Of a stretch of 64,000 bases of DNA, positions 27,703-35,839 are shown in pieces. The stretch comes from Acidobacteriaceae bacterium dw_441 (lineage in GTDB: Bacteria > Acidobacteriota > Terriglobia > Terriglobales > Acidobacteriaceae). The DNA lies in the NCBI GenBank assembly GCA_018449715.1, contig JAAVVA010000003.1, positions 454,854 through 518,853 on the forward strand, read 5' to 3'. Both the position numbers and the translations under genes were made by a program. Numbering within the stretch: position 1 is the stretch's first letter; the number at the start of each line of letters is the position of its first letter. The notes below the pieces were generated by a model. That model saw nothing but the letters and a program-made list of their open reading frames with translations. It was not told where the DNA came from and did no database searches.

Positions 27703-28812
27703 ATGGCAAGCGGTTCCGACCGCGTATCTTCTATCTATCCTTGGGGAAGGGGATTCCTTATCGTGCCTGTGACCGCGGTTGCCGACCTGCTCTCTTCATT
27801 GCGCGAACCTCTGTTCGTGTCATCGCCTGTCGAAGCCGTAGCTTCTGAGGTTCGCTCCGGTCTTACCGCGACTCCAAAGTTGCTCTCCCCCTGGCTCTTC
27901 TACGATGAAGAAGGCTCGCGCCTTTTCGAAAAGATCACAGAGCTTCCCGAGTACTACCTCACGCGCGCCGAGCGCGGCCTCTTCACCGAACACGCCGACC
28001 AGATCATCGCCCGCGCCTCCGAGCCAACAGGCACGGACCCAGCTCCACTCCTTACCCTGATCGAGCTGGGAGCCGGGACCGCCACCAAGACCGGCATTCT
28101 TCTGTCCGCAGCCATTCGTCACCAGCACACGGTCGTCTACCAGCCCGTCGATGTCTCTGAGAGTGCACTCGCCGAGGCCACAGAAAACATTCGCGCCAAT
28201 ATCCCCGGCGTGACGGTTCGATGTCAGGTCGCCGACTACACCTCGCAGCCGCTTCCTCTCGACCGCCTCCCCAACACCCGCACCCTCGCACTCTACATCG
28301 GTTCCAGCATCGGCAACTTCTCCCCCAACGACGCGCTCGATGTTCTCCGCAACCTGCGTGCGCAGCTTCTTCCCGGCGACCAGCTTCTTCTCGGAACCGA
28401 CCTTGCCCCCGGCCCATCCAAGAGCGTCTCTCAACTCATCGCCGCGTACAACGACAATGAAGGTGTGACCGCAGCCTTCAACAAAAATATTCTCGTCCGC
28501 ATCAACCGCGAGCTGGGAGCCGACTTCAACTCCGATGCTTTCGAGCATCAGGCGCGCTGGAACGCCTCAGAGTCCCGCATCGAGATGCATCTCGTCTCTG
28601 CAATAGAGCAGACGGTTCATATCCCCGCCAACTCCGCAGGACCTGCGCTCACGCTGCACTTCAAGCGTGGGGAGAGCATCCATACCGAAAACAGTTACAA
28701 ATTCACAATGGCCCGTGTCGAATCGCTGTTGAGCCGCGCCGGGTTTCAGCTCACGCAAACCTGGCAGCACTCGCAGCATCTCTTCGCCGTCAATCTGGCC
28801 CGGGCGATCTAA
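27703..28812 (+). CDS. egtD: L-histidine N-alpha-methyltransferase EgtD
   Basis: SAM-dependent enzyme that trimethylates histidine to hercynine, the first step of ergothioneine synthesis. Family features: LSPWLFYDEEGSRLFEKITE, LPEYYLTRAERGLF, the SAM-binding LIELGAGTATKTGILL and LALYIGSSIGNF, with KRGESIHTENSYKFT near the C-terminus. The ATG at 27703 gives 369 residues; an in-frame GTG at 27763, with GGAAGGGG upstream, would give 349, closer to the usual ~320, and may be the true start. Downstream of egtB but separated by the RcnB-like gene and a terminator, so it needs its own promoter. Confidence 0.93.
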   Translation: MASGSDRVSSIYPWGRGFLIVPVTAVADLLSSLREPLFVSSPVEAVASEVRSGLTATPKLLSPWLFYDEEGSRLFEKITELPEYYLTRAERGLFTEHADQIIARASEPTGTDPAPLLTLIELGAGTATKTGILLSAAIRHQHTVVYQPVDVSESALAEATENIRANIPGVTVRCQVADYTSQPLPLDRLPNTRTLALYIGSSIGNFSPNDALDVLRNLRAQLLPGDQLLLGTDLAPGPSKSVSQLIAAYNDNEGVTAAFNKNILVRINRELGADFNSDAFEHQARWNASESRIEMHLVSAIEQTVHIPANSAGPALTLHFKRGESIHTENSYKFTMARVESLLSRAGFQLTQTWQHSQHLFAVNLARAI

Positions 28813-28935
28813 CCGCCCTACCGGATTACTGCACGTTGTTCTTCTTGACAGATTGTCACGCCTAGATAATCCCCAGAGCAGAACCTGATTCGCGGCGGAC
28901 TAACTCTCTTTTCCGGGACCGATTGCCCGAAGAGA

Positions 28936-29559
28936 TTACTCCTCTTCGATTCTCCGATATTCTCCGCTCTTGCCACCGCTTTTTGCGAGAAGCACGACCT
29001 CGCGAATCCGGATGCTCTTATCAAGGGCCTTGGTCATATCGTAGATGGTAAGCGCGGCAATCGAAGCGGCCACCATCGCCTCCATCTCGACGCCAGTCCC
29101 TGCCACGGTCGCGACAGTCGCTTCGACTGCCACCCCGTCGTCCTTCACCACCGTCTGGATATCCACATGGCTCAGCGCCAGCGGATGGCACATGGGGATG
29201 AGTGTCGAGGTCTGTTTCGCCGCCTGAATCCCCGCAAACCGAGCCACCTCCAGCGGATTGCCCTTGGGGTTTTGCGGCAGCGCCGCCAGAACCTCCGCAG
29301 ACATCTCTACAAAGGCCCGGGCCTTCGCCTCACGCCGGGTCGCAGGCTTCTCGCTCACGTCCACCATGTGGGCCTGCCCCTGTTCGTCGTAGTGCGATAG
29401 CTTCATCGGTTTGCGCGCTTCCTGTCGTTCAAGACGAACTGCTGTTTTCTGCTTTTTCTCAAAGGTTTGCGCTAGATCTGCGCGGTCGAATGATTTTCTT
29501 TTCCTTACACCTTTGCAGTCGTACCAGTCCGCAAAGTACAGGCTTCCCTTCTGAAACAT
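28936..29559 (-). CDS. moaC: Cyclic pyranopterin monophosphate synthase MoaC with N-terminal extension
   Basis: MoaC converts the GTP-derived cyclic intermediate to cyclic pyranopterin monophosphate in molybdenum cofactor synthesis. The canonical part starts at an in-frame ATG (29406) and carries LIPMCHPLALSHVDI, GVEMEAMVAAS and YDMTKALDKSI, with usual length (156 residues). The frame continues upstream without a stop, and an ATG at 29559 has GAGGTG five bases before it, better than the site at 29406. The extra 51 residues (YFADWYDCKGVRKRKSF, then QTFEKKQKT) resemble the arm-type N-terminal domain of tyrosine integrases. Whether both forms are made is unknown. moeA ends 46 bp upstream. Confidence 0.88.
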   Translation of the reverse strand: MFQKGSLYFADWYDCKGVRKRKSFDRADLAQTFEKKQKTAVRLERQEARKPMKLSHYDEQGQAHMVDVSEKPATRREAKARAFVEMSAEVLAALPQNPKGNPLEVARFAGIQAAKQTSTLIPMCHPLALSHVDIQTVVKDDGVAVEATVATVAGTGVEMEAMVAASIAALTIYDMTKALDKSIRIREVVLLAKSGGKSGEYRRIEEE

Positions 29560-29605
29560 TACACACCTCTGAACTCCCGTCGAATGTAGGAACATCTTTC
29601 GAACA

Positions 29606-30877
29606 TTACTTCAAAAGAACTGTAATGACGTCGCCCTCCGCGAACCGCTCCACCTCCGGCGGAAGCACCGCGTAGCAGTTGGCTCGCACATGGGCAGCCA
29701 TGTCGCCCGAGCCCTGCCACGGCACCAGCGTTACCTCCGGCCTCTCGCGTTTGGAGATCAGCTCTGCAGGAAGCACGCGCGTCAGTTCTTTCCTCCCCGC
29801 CACGGCCTCCGCGAGAGTCGCCTGCACAAACCTCGGACCCTCCACCGCTGCGCCGCGCATCGCCCGAAGCATCGGCTCGACGAAGCACGCAAAGGTTACC
29901 TGCGTCGAAATCGGATTTCCCGGTAGCCCGAAGAAGTACACCGCAGCCATCCCTTCGCACTCCGGTAGCCTGCCGAAGACGACCGGCTTGCCCGGCTGCA
30001 TCCTCGCCCCTGTGAAGAAGAACTCGGCTCCCATCGAAAGCATCGCCTCCTTCACCAGGTCGTACTCTCCCATCGAGACGCCGCCGCTCAGCAGCATCAG
30101 GTCGGCCTGCCGCGCCCGCAGAATTGCCCTCTCCAGTCCCTCGCGCTCGTCAGGAGCGACCGGAAGCCGCACCGGCGTCCCTCCCGCCTGTTTCACCAAA
30201 GCCGAAAGCCCGTAGCTGTTCGAGTTGCGAATCTTTCCCGGTCCCGGAGTCTCCGCCACATCCACCAGCTCATCTCCCGTGGCCAGAACCGACACCGTCG
30301 GCACCGCGAAGACCTCCAGCATCGCCGCTCCACACGCAGCCGCCAGGGCCACCGACGAAGCATCCATCACCGTCCCCGCAGCCAGAACCTCGTCACCCTC
30401 CCGCGCCTCTCTCCCCCGCGGAACGATGTTTTCTCCCGCATTGATCCTGCGCCCCTCAGCAAGACGAATGGCCTGCATCGCGCCCACGCCGCCGCGCTCC
30501 ACATGCTCCAGCATCACGACGGCATCCGCCCCGTCGGGCAGGGGAGCACCCGTCATAATCCCAATCGCCTGGTCCCCGCCCAGCGGAGTCCCCTTCCACG
30601 GTCGACCCGCCTGCACCTCTCCCGCTACGGCGAGCCACGTCCCCGCCATCGCATCCTCAACCCACACCGCGAACCCGTCCCGCGTCGAGCGATCGAACGG
30701 CGGCTGGTCCCGGTCCGCCTTAACCGCCTTCGCAAGAACGCGCCCGGACAAATCCTCAATCCCAACCACCTCCACCGGAGGCTTTGCCAGTCCAGAGGCA
30801 CGGGCGAGCACAATCTCCAGGGCCTCATCGAAGCTCACTACGTTGTTTTCAGGCCTTCCTTCAGAAACCGCTTTCAT
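29606..30877 (-). CDS. moeA: Molybdopterin molybdenumtransferase MoeA
   Basis: Inserts molybdate into adenylated molybdopterin. The 423-residue protein has the expected domains: PPFDRSTRDGFAV near the N-terminus, MTGAPLPDGADAVVMLEH, the MoaB/Mog-like domain with SVLATGDELVD and LLSGGVSMGEYDLVKE, FGLPGNPIST and a C-terminal beta domain. ATG 30877 is chosen for GGGAGG ten bases upstream; an earlier in-frame ATG overlaps the terminator of the preceding gene. The moaC gene follows, forming a small molybdenum cofactor operon. Confidence 0.93.
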   Translation of the reverse strand: MKAVSEGRPENNVVSFDEALEIVLARASGLAKPPVEVVGIEDLSGRVLAKAVKADRDQPPFDRSTRDGFAVWVEDAMAGTWLAVAGEVQAGRPWKGTPLGGDQAIGIMTGAPLPDGADAVVMLEHVERGGVGAMQAIRLAEGRRINAGENIVPRGREAREGDEVLAAGTVMDASSVALAAACGAAMLEVFAVPTVSVLATGDELVDVAETPGPGKIRNSNSYGLSALVKQAGGTPVRLPVAPDEREGLERAILRARQADLMLLSGGVSMGEYDLVKEAMLSMGAEFFFTGARMQPGKPVVFGRLPECEGMAAVYFFGLPGNPISTQVTFACFVEPMLRAMRGAAVEGPRFVQATLAEAVAGRKELTRVLPAELISKRERPEVTLVPWQGSGDMAAHVRANCYAVLPPEVERFAEGDVITVLLK

Positions 30878-30907
30878 CGCCCTGCCTCCCACTCCTGCCG
30901 CAAAAGC

Positions 30908-30936
30908 GAAAGGCCCCGGCAATGCCGAGGCCTTTC
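30908..30936 (-). terminator. Hairpin between the TPR gene and moeA
   Basis: A 14-bp stem with one G-T wobble (30908-30921 with 30923-30936) and a minimal loop follows the TPR-protein stop on the minus strand, with a short T run beyond. It would separate that gene from moeA. Confidence 0.55.
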
Positions 30937-30956
30937 CTTGATACATCGAGCGAAGC

Positions 30957-32150
30957 TTACTTCTTACCGCTCTTACCCGCCCTGTAGCTGGACTTGATCT
31001 CGGCTCCGATACCCGACAGGATACCCTTGACCTCTTCCGAGCGCGGACCCTCGGGAACGAGTTCCAGGTACTGCTGGTAGGCCTCGACGCACCCCGGGGG
31101 CGCGACGATCTTCTGGGTCTTCGGATCGACCGTGGCCTTCGGGATCAGCGCCTGTGCCTTGATGTAGTACGCATCGGCCCGCTTCGGATCGGCAGCGATC
31201 GCCTTGTCGGCAGCCGCGGCGGCATCGTCCAGCTGACCAGCGTTGTACAGGGTGGCCGCTTCGTTGTAGAAGTACATGCCAGCGTTGGCCGGCAGAGCCT
31301 TGGCTGCTTCCTCGTAGGCAGCAGAAGCGGCCTTGCCGTCTCCGCCCTTCGCGAGAGCCTGGCCCATCTGGTTGTAGGCCGCGGCAGCGGTCTCGACGTT
31401 AGGCTTCTTCGAGGCCGTATTGGCGTCGATACCCTTCTTGTACGAGGCAGCAGCCTCGGCATACTTCGCCTTGATCGTGTCGTCCACCGGCTTGCCGGCG
31501 GCCTTCGCGGTCTTGGCATCGGCATCGGCCGAACCCAGCTGCGCGTCGCCCAGCGCGACCCACAGGATGCCCTCATCGGGCTTCTGCGTGGTCGCTTCCT
31601 GCATCGCCTTCACGGCGGCGTCGAAGTTACCGGCCTTCGTATCGGCGCGGGCCTGGGTCAGAGTCGCGTTCAGGTTGGCAATCTTCGCATTCGCGGCGGT
31701 CGCGTCCGCATTTTTCTTCTTGAACTCCTCAAGCTGCTTCCGCTCTTCAGGAGTCATCTTGTCCAGATACTCCTTGCGGGTCATGTCGAAGTTCAGCGGG
31801 TGATCCTCGCCAGCCGTGAAGGTGACGTTGTCGAAGAAATCGACACTCTTGTCGTCCACGAACAGGATCGCCAGGTAGGTTCCCGGAGCGATGCCGGTGC
31901 CCTTGAAGTTACCAGCCGCGTCAATGTCGAAGCTGTTCGAGTACTTGCGGGCCTTCTCGTCGGCCGAACGGTCCTGGGTCAGCTTGACGGTGCCCTTGGT
32001 CAGAGGGGAGCCAATGGCATTCTGCGCGTGTCCGTGAATGCTGGCCGGAGCAGGAGCCGCCTGCGCCAGACCCTTCTGTGCCGCCAGAGCGAGCACAAGA
32101 GCCAGGCACGCTGCCAGTCCCACGCTCAACTTTCTTCCGATACGATTCAT
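30957..32150 (-). CDS. Secreted TPR protein with carboxypeptidase-regulatory-like N-terminus
   Basis: A 397-residue exported protein: signal peptide of about 30 residues (ending KGLAQA), a beta-sandwich resembling the carboxypeptidase-regulatory fold (SIHGHAQNAIGSPLTKGTVK through GIAPGTYLAILFVDDK), a charged helical stretch (TPEERKQLEEFKKK) and then TPR-like repeats rich in Ala and Lys. ATG 32150 is chosen because AGGAGA lies just upstream. Acidobacteria carry many such proteins; no specific function is known. It lies between moeA and queC with no obvious link to either. Confidence 0.8.
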   Translation of the reverse strand: MNRIGRKLSVGLAACLALVLALAAQKGLAQAAPAPASIHGHAQNAIGSPLTKGTVKLTQDRSADEKARKYSNSFDIDAAGNFKGTGIAPGTYLAILFVDDKSVDFFDNVTFTAGEDHPLNFDMTRKEYLDKMTPEERKQLEEFKKKNADATAANAKIANLNATLTQARADTKAGNFDAAVKAMQEATTQKPDEGILWVALGDAQLGSADADAKTAKAAGKPVDDTIKAKYAEAAASYKKGIDANTASKKPNVETAAAAYNQMGQALAKGGDGKAASAAYEEAAKALPANAGMYFYNEAATLYNAGQLDDAAAAADKAIAADPKRADAYYIKAQALIPKATVDPKTQKIVAPPGCVEAYQQYLELVPEGPRSEEVKGILSGIGAEIKSSYRAGKSGKK

Positions 32151-32224
32151 CACTTCGTTCTCCTGTTTAGTTCTCGTCTGACCCGCCAGTGGCCGGCCCT
32201 CGTTCAAAACTCTTCGGCGTCCTG

Positions 32225-32932
32225 CTACTGGACGGCATAGGGGATTGGATCCACGGCTCCGGCCTCACGAAACGCCCGCAGGCGTAAAACACAGCTCTCG
32301 CAGAGGCCACACGCCTCCCGCTCACCGGAATAGCATGACCAACTTACATGGAACGGCGCGCCAAGTTCAACTCCCAGGCGTACGATCTCGCTCTTCCGCA
32401 TGGAAATAAGAGGTGTTTCCACCCGAATATCGCCCTCTTTTGTTCCTTGTCGAATCAACGCGTTGAAGGCATCATAGTACGCAGGACGGCAATCGGGATA
32501 CCCCGAGCTGTCCTGCTCGACCGCCCCGATAAAGATCTTCTTCGCCCCCACTACCTCGGCCCAGCTCACCGCCGCCGAAAGAAAGTGCGCGTTCCGGAAC
32601 GGAACATAGGTCACCGGAATCTCCGAGCCGATGGCCGACTCCTCCACCGGGGCATTCGGAACGGCGATCGAAGCGTCCGTCAGGGCCGAGCCTCCGATCC
32701 TGCGGAAAAGGTCGATCTTCAGGTGCAGAAACTCCTTCGCTCCCGTCAGCCGCGCAATCTCGGTCGCCGAGGCCAACTCGCGGGCCTCCGTGCGCTGGCC
32801 ATAGCTGAAGTGCAGGGCGTAGACGTCGTAATCCCGCGCTGCCAGCGAGGCGCACACGGTCGAATCCATCCCTCCCGAAAGAGAGAGCACCGCTTTGGGG
32901 CGCTGGTTATGATCGTTCGTCTGCGCGCTCAT
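32225..32932 (-). CDS. queC: 7-cyano-7-deazaguanine synthase QueC
   Basis: ATP-dependent enzyme that converts 7-carboxy-7-deazaguanine to preQ0, precursor of queuosine. PP-loop LSLSGGMDSTVC, FSYGQRT, and a C-terminal zinc site WSCYSGEREACGLCESC are all present in 235 residues. ATG 32932 is chosen for GGAGGGAGAAG upstream; it overlaps the DUF2007 gene stop by four bases (ATGA), so the two are translationally coupled. The earlier-acting queD and queE are at 46.2-47.3 kb. No preQ1-type riboswitch was seen here. Confidence 0.94.
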   Translation of the reverse strand: MSAQTNDHNQRPKAVLSLSGGMDSTVCASLAARDYDVYALHFSYGQRTEARELASATEIARLTGAKEFLHLKIDLFRRIGGSALTDASIAVPNAPVEESAIGSEIPVTYVPFRNAHFLSAAVSWAEVVGAKKIFIGAVEQDSSGYPDCRPAYYDAFNALIRQGTKEGDIRVETPLISMRKSEIVRLGVELGAPFHVSWSCYSGEREACGLCESCVLRLRAFREAGAVDPIPYAVQ

Positions 32933-33186
32933 GCTTCTCCCTCCAACTCTTCGTCTTCGGCGGGCAGAAGCTCCCTTGCCGCCGCTTCGTCTCTTCGATG
33001 AACCATCAGCCGGGCTCGAAACGCCGCTCCCAGAAGCTGGTTCGCGCTCTCGCCCTGTAGAAAACACTCAAGTTCCGCCGCTTCCAGCAGACCCTTCGCC
33101 ATCTGGGCCTCCATCGGGTCTTCGAAGCGCGCCACCGTTACATACTGCTCCGGGTCGAGTGCCGCTGTTGTCGTCAGACCGTCCAT
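32929..33186 (-). CDS. DUF2007-type small protein
   Basis: An 85-residue protein with the DUF2007 pattern: TVARFEDPMEAQMAKGLLEA, then ECFLQGESANQLLG, then RLMVHRRDEAAARELL. This ferredoxin-like small domain is labelled 'putative signal transducing' in databases but has no proven function. It begins five bases after the DUF3108 gene stop and overlaps queC by four bases, so it belongs to the DUF3108-DUF2007-queC transcription unit. Confidence 0.8.
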   Translation of the reverse strand: MDGLTTTAALDPEQYVTVARFEDPMEAQMAKGLLEAAELECFLQGESANQLLGAAFRARLMVHRRDEAAARELLPAEDEELEGEA

Positions 33187-33191
33187 TACCC

Positions 33192-33896
33192 TCACTTCGT
33201 CTCGTAGGACTGCAACCGCGCCGTAATGGTTCCCCAGAACAGGCTGGCCCGCACCTGCACCGGGATGTGCCGCGCATCGTCCGTGTACCAGATCCAGATT
33301 CTTCCGCGGTTCTTCACCACGCCCTCGTCTGCGGTCGGCTGTACCCGGACCGTCTGGAAGACTCCCGCAGGGGTCTTGACCTCTTCCTTGGCCTCCACCT
33401 TCATCGTCACCGTGACGGTGCGCATGGAGTCTGCCAGTGGGAAGCGGAAGTCTTGCCCCACCACCAGCGGGTGCGACCCGACGTAGAAGATCGCCGAGAG
33501 CGAATCGGTCACGCACGGCGGAATCGAGGCCGTCTGCTCCTTCGTCGTTCCCTTCACAAGGTTACGTTCCACCAGCGTCTGCTTGCCCTGCGGATAGTTG
33601 AAGCTCAGGTCGCTCGAGATCTTTCGGCGGCCTTCGAGCGTCTGCTTCGAAAACCCTCCCGAGCACCCGGTCTTCGTATCGAACGACGACAGGAAGCGGT
33701 CGGCTACGGGGAAGAGCATCGTCACAGCGCCGACCGTATCGGCGGTGGCGGTAATCTTCTGGGTCGTCCCCTGCTGCTCGATCTGGAAGGTTGCCATCGC
33801 CGCGGTGAAGACTCTCCAGTCCACCGCGTAGGTCAGCGTCTGTCTCTGGGGAAAGGGATACGTCGCGGGAGGAGGCTCAAGCGTCGGGATCGTCAC
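33192..33896 (-). CDS. DUF3108 protein; true start probably further upstream
   Basis: A 234-residue frame from GTG 33896 with the DUF3108 pattern: QTLTYAVDWRVFTAAMATFQ, DRFLSSFDTKTGCSGGF, SIPPCVTDSLSAIFYV and RIWIWYTDDARHIPVQV. From GTG it lacks a signal, yet the frame is open upstream to about 34085 and encodes a clear lipoprotein-like signal (STVLLLPILLWLACAAC). No ATG, GTG or TTG occurs in frame there; the only plausible codon is CTG at 34013. So the real gene may be 33192-34013 with a CTG start. Family function unknown; members are periplasmic. Confidence 0.78.
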   Translation of the reverse strand: MTIPTLEPPPATYPFPQRQTLTYAVDWRVFTAAMATFQIEQQGTTQKITATADTVGAVTMLFPVADRFLSSFDTKTGCSGGFSKQTLEGRRKISSDLSFNYPQGKQTLVERNLVKGTTKEQTASIPPCVTDSLSAIFYVGSHPLVVGQDFRFPLADSMRTVTVTMKVEAKEEVKTPAGVFQTVRVQPTADEGVVKNRGRIWIWYTDDARHIPVQVRASLFWGTITARLQSYETK

Positions 33897-34161
33897 CGGC
33901 TGCTGGGGAGCAGGCGGGGGGAAGAGGCGCTGCGTCAGCGACTGCGCGTTACAGGCCGCGCATGCCAGCCACAGGAGAATCGGGAGAAGGAGGACAGTGG
34001 ACCGTTTCGACAGGGCTAGCTCACAGAAGTTGGGATTAAATGGGACGACAAACCATCGCTCAAAGCTCGTCCACTGGCGTTATTGAGACAAACTACAGAA
34101 AAAATCCCCACCGGGTCAAAGGGATCGCTCTCTGACGATCTCCCTGTTTCATCTTCTCCGG

Positions 34162-34719
34162 CTACTTTAGCAGCAGAAGCCGGGCCACCAGCGCCGCGTA
34201 GAGCGCGGCAGCACCTATAAGAGCATTGTACTCGCGATGGTGGAGATATCTCTCGCCGGAAAACTTTCCCGGCGGCAGTCCGGTCTTCGCCGGAGTCAAG
34301 CGGGGCAGCAGCCGCGGAACCTGGCGGGCGTAGTCGTCGAACCCGGCAAAGTGCGACCGCAGAAACTCCTCCTCGGAGCGGATGGTCGGCAGGTAGATCG
34401 CGAGGAAACCTCCAACCAGTGCGACGAAGAGCACCCAGCTTCCCGAGGCCACGGCGAATCCGAAGGCGATCATCATGGAGCCGAGGTACAGCGGATTGCG
34501 TGTGTGGGCATAAGGCCCTGTGCGCGTAAGCTCCGCATTCTTCTTGACATAGCCTGCCGCATATCCGCGCAGCCACAGCCCCGGAAGCACCAGCAGAAGG
34601 CTCCACCCAATCAGCGCCCACGTCGGACGCGCCAGCCACAGAAATCCTGCCGCAAATAGAAAACCCAGCGGCACGCGGATCCGCCGCGCGATGCGCTGCC
34701 AGCTGCTTCGTTCACTCAC
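34162..34719 (-). CDS. Isoprenylcysteine carboxyl methyltransferase-like membrane protein
   Basis: A 185-residue integral membrane protein of the ICMT/phospholipid-methyltransferase-like superfamily. It has four or five hydrophobic segments and the family's core ELTRTGPYAHTRNPLYLGS with RSEEEFLRSHFAGFDDYARQ. Bacterial members are SAM-dependent methyltransferases whose substrates are usually unknown. It starts four bases after the waaC stop, so it is cotranscribed with the LPS-core genes; an envelope lipid or lipopolysaccharide substrate is possible but unproven. Confidence 0.82.
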   Translation of the reverse strand: MSERSSWQRIARRIRVPLGFLFAAGFLWLARPTWALIGWSLLLVLPGLWLRGYAAGYVKKNAELTRTGPYAHTRNPLYLGSMMIAFGFAVASGSWVLFVALVGGFLAIYLPTIRSEEEFLRSHFAGFDDYARQVPRLLPRLTPAKTGLPPGKFSGERYLHHREYNALIGAAALYAALVARLLLLK

Positions 34720-34723
34720 TCGT

Positions 34724-35827
34724 CTACCTTACCTTGTTGGCCCGTGGGTCTTGCAGCAATTCAGCAGCAGCCTCCACTACTTCTTCTACTGTAATTGCCA
34801 GCAACCCCGCCTCGGGTTCGGCCAGCCTGCGATGGTCGCGCCTCTCGCCTCCGTGGCGAAGGATGCGGGATGCGGTTCCGTAGGGTCCGTTCCGGGCCGG
34901 ATCGGTCGGCCCGAAGAGCGCGACTACCGGCTTTTGAAGCGCGGCGGCAAGGTGAAGAGGTCCCGTATCTCCTGCAATAACAAGACTTGCTCTCCGGGTA
35001 AGCTCGATGAGCTGCGAAATTCCCCCCGCCGCAGCGACGGCGTATCCGTCGCTCAAGCCGACGACTTTTTGCGCCACCGGATCGTCCGGGCCCGCCGCAT
35101 TGACCAGCGAGCGATACCCCCTCCGGCCCAGTTCAGCAGCCACGGCTCCGAACCTTTCGGCGGGCCACTGCTTCGCCCCCCACCCCGCCGTCGGGGCTAG
35201 CAGGACGAACGGTTCCCCACCGGGCAGCAGTTGGTTTAACAGATCGTTACAGCGACTTGCGAAAAACGCATCTTCCGGAAGCGCAATTTGCGCTGGACGC
35301 AAGTTCTCCCCGACAGCCCCGCCCAGCAGCGCGCACCCCTGCTCAATGACATGAGCGGCATGTGTGGCAATCTTCTTCTCGTAGAGCCACCTTGCCGGGG
35401 CCTCGCGTGGGTCTTCCGGTCCGGCAAACGACTTTGCCGAGGCCATCCGTCCGATCACCGCCGACCGGATCGAGCCCTGCATATCCACGCAAAGATCGAA
35501 GTGTTCGCTTCGCAACTGCCTGCGCAGGGAAGCGATATCCCGCACCGTCGTTGCGGAAAAGGGCTGTTTTTTCCACGCTCTTGTGGAAGCGGGGTAGACG
35601 CGATCGACCAGCGGCATCGCCGGTCCGCGTTGGTGAGAAAGCTCATTCGCCGTCTGAAGCAGGGGCATCCAGCGAGGCTCGACGACCCAGCCGACGAACC
35701 AGTCCGGGTGCGCCTGCCGCAGCGCGGCCACGGCGGGCATCGCGTGCAGAATGTCGCCCATCGCGCCGATCCGCACGATCAGGATGCGCCGTTGCGCCTC
35801 CGCGAAAGAATGGTCCCGTGTCGCCAA
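34724..35827 (-). CDS. waaC: Glycosyltransferase family 9, heptosyltransferase I-like
   Basis: Transfers heptose (by family) to Kdo in the LPS inner core. The 367-residue protein shows the GT9 features ILIVRIGAMGDILHAMPAVAAL at the N-terminus, DMQGSIRSAVIGRMA, VLLAPTAGWGAKQWP and, in the nucleotide-sugar domain, LVIAGDTGPLHLAAALQKPV. It lies 12 bp after lpxK and four bases before the ICMT-like gene. The GT9 call is firm; heptosyltransferase I versus II or another sugar rests on sequence flavour and context. Confidence 0.85.
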   Translation of the reverse strand: MATRDHSFAEAQRRILIVRIGAMGDILHAMPAVAALRQAHPDWFVGWVVEPRWMPLLQTANELSHQRGPAMPLVDRVYPASTRAWKKQPFSATTVRDIASLRRQLRSEHFDLCVDMQGSIRSAVIGRMASAKSFAGPEDPREAPARWLYEKKIATHAAHVIEQGCALLGGAVGENLRPAQIALPEDAFFASRCNDLLNQLLPGGEPFVLLAPTAGWGAKQWPAERFGAVAAELGRRGYRSLVNAAGPDDPVAQKVVGLSDGYAVAAAGGISQLIELTRRASLVIAGDTGPLHLAAALQKPVVALFGPTDPARNGPYGTASRILRHGGERRDHRRLAEPEAGLLAITVEEVVEAAAELLQDPRANKVR

Positions 35828-35839
35828 GCGCTCATTTTC

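Noticed and set aside
28846..28858. TGACA-N3-TGTCA and a TTGACA-like hexamer after egtD
   Set aside because: It lies between convergent genes with no plus-strand gene to serve, and spacing to the next TA-rich hexamer is wrong.
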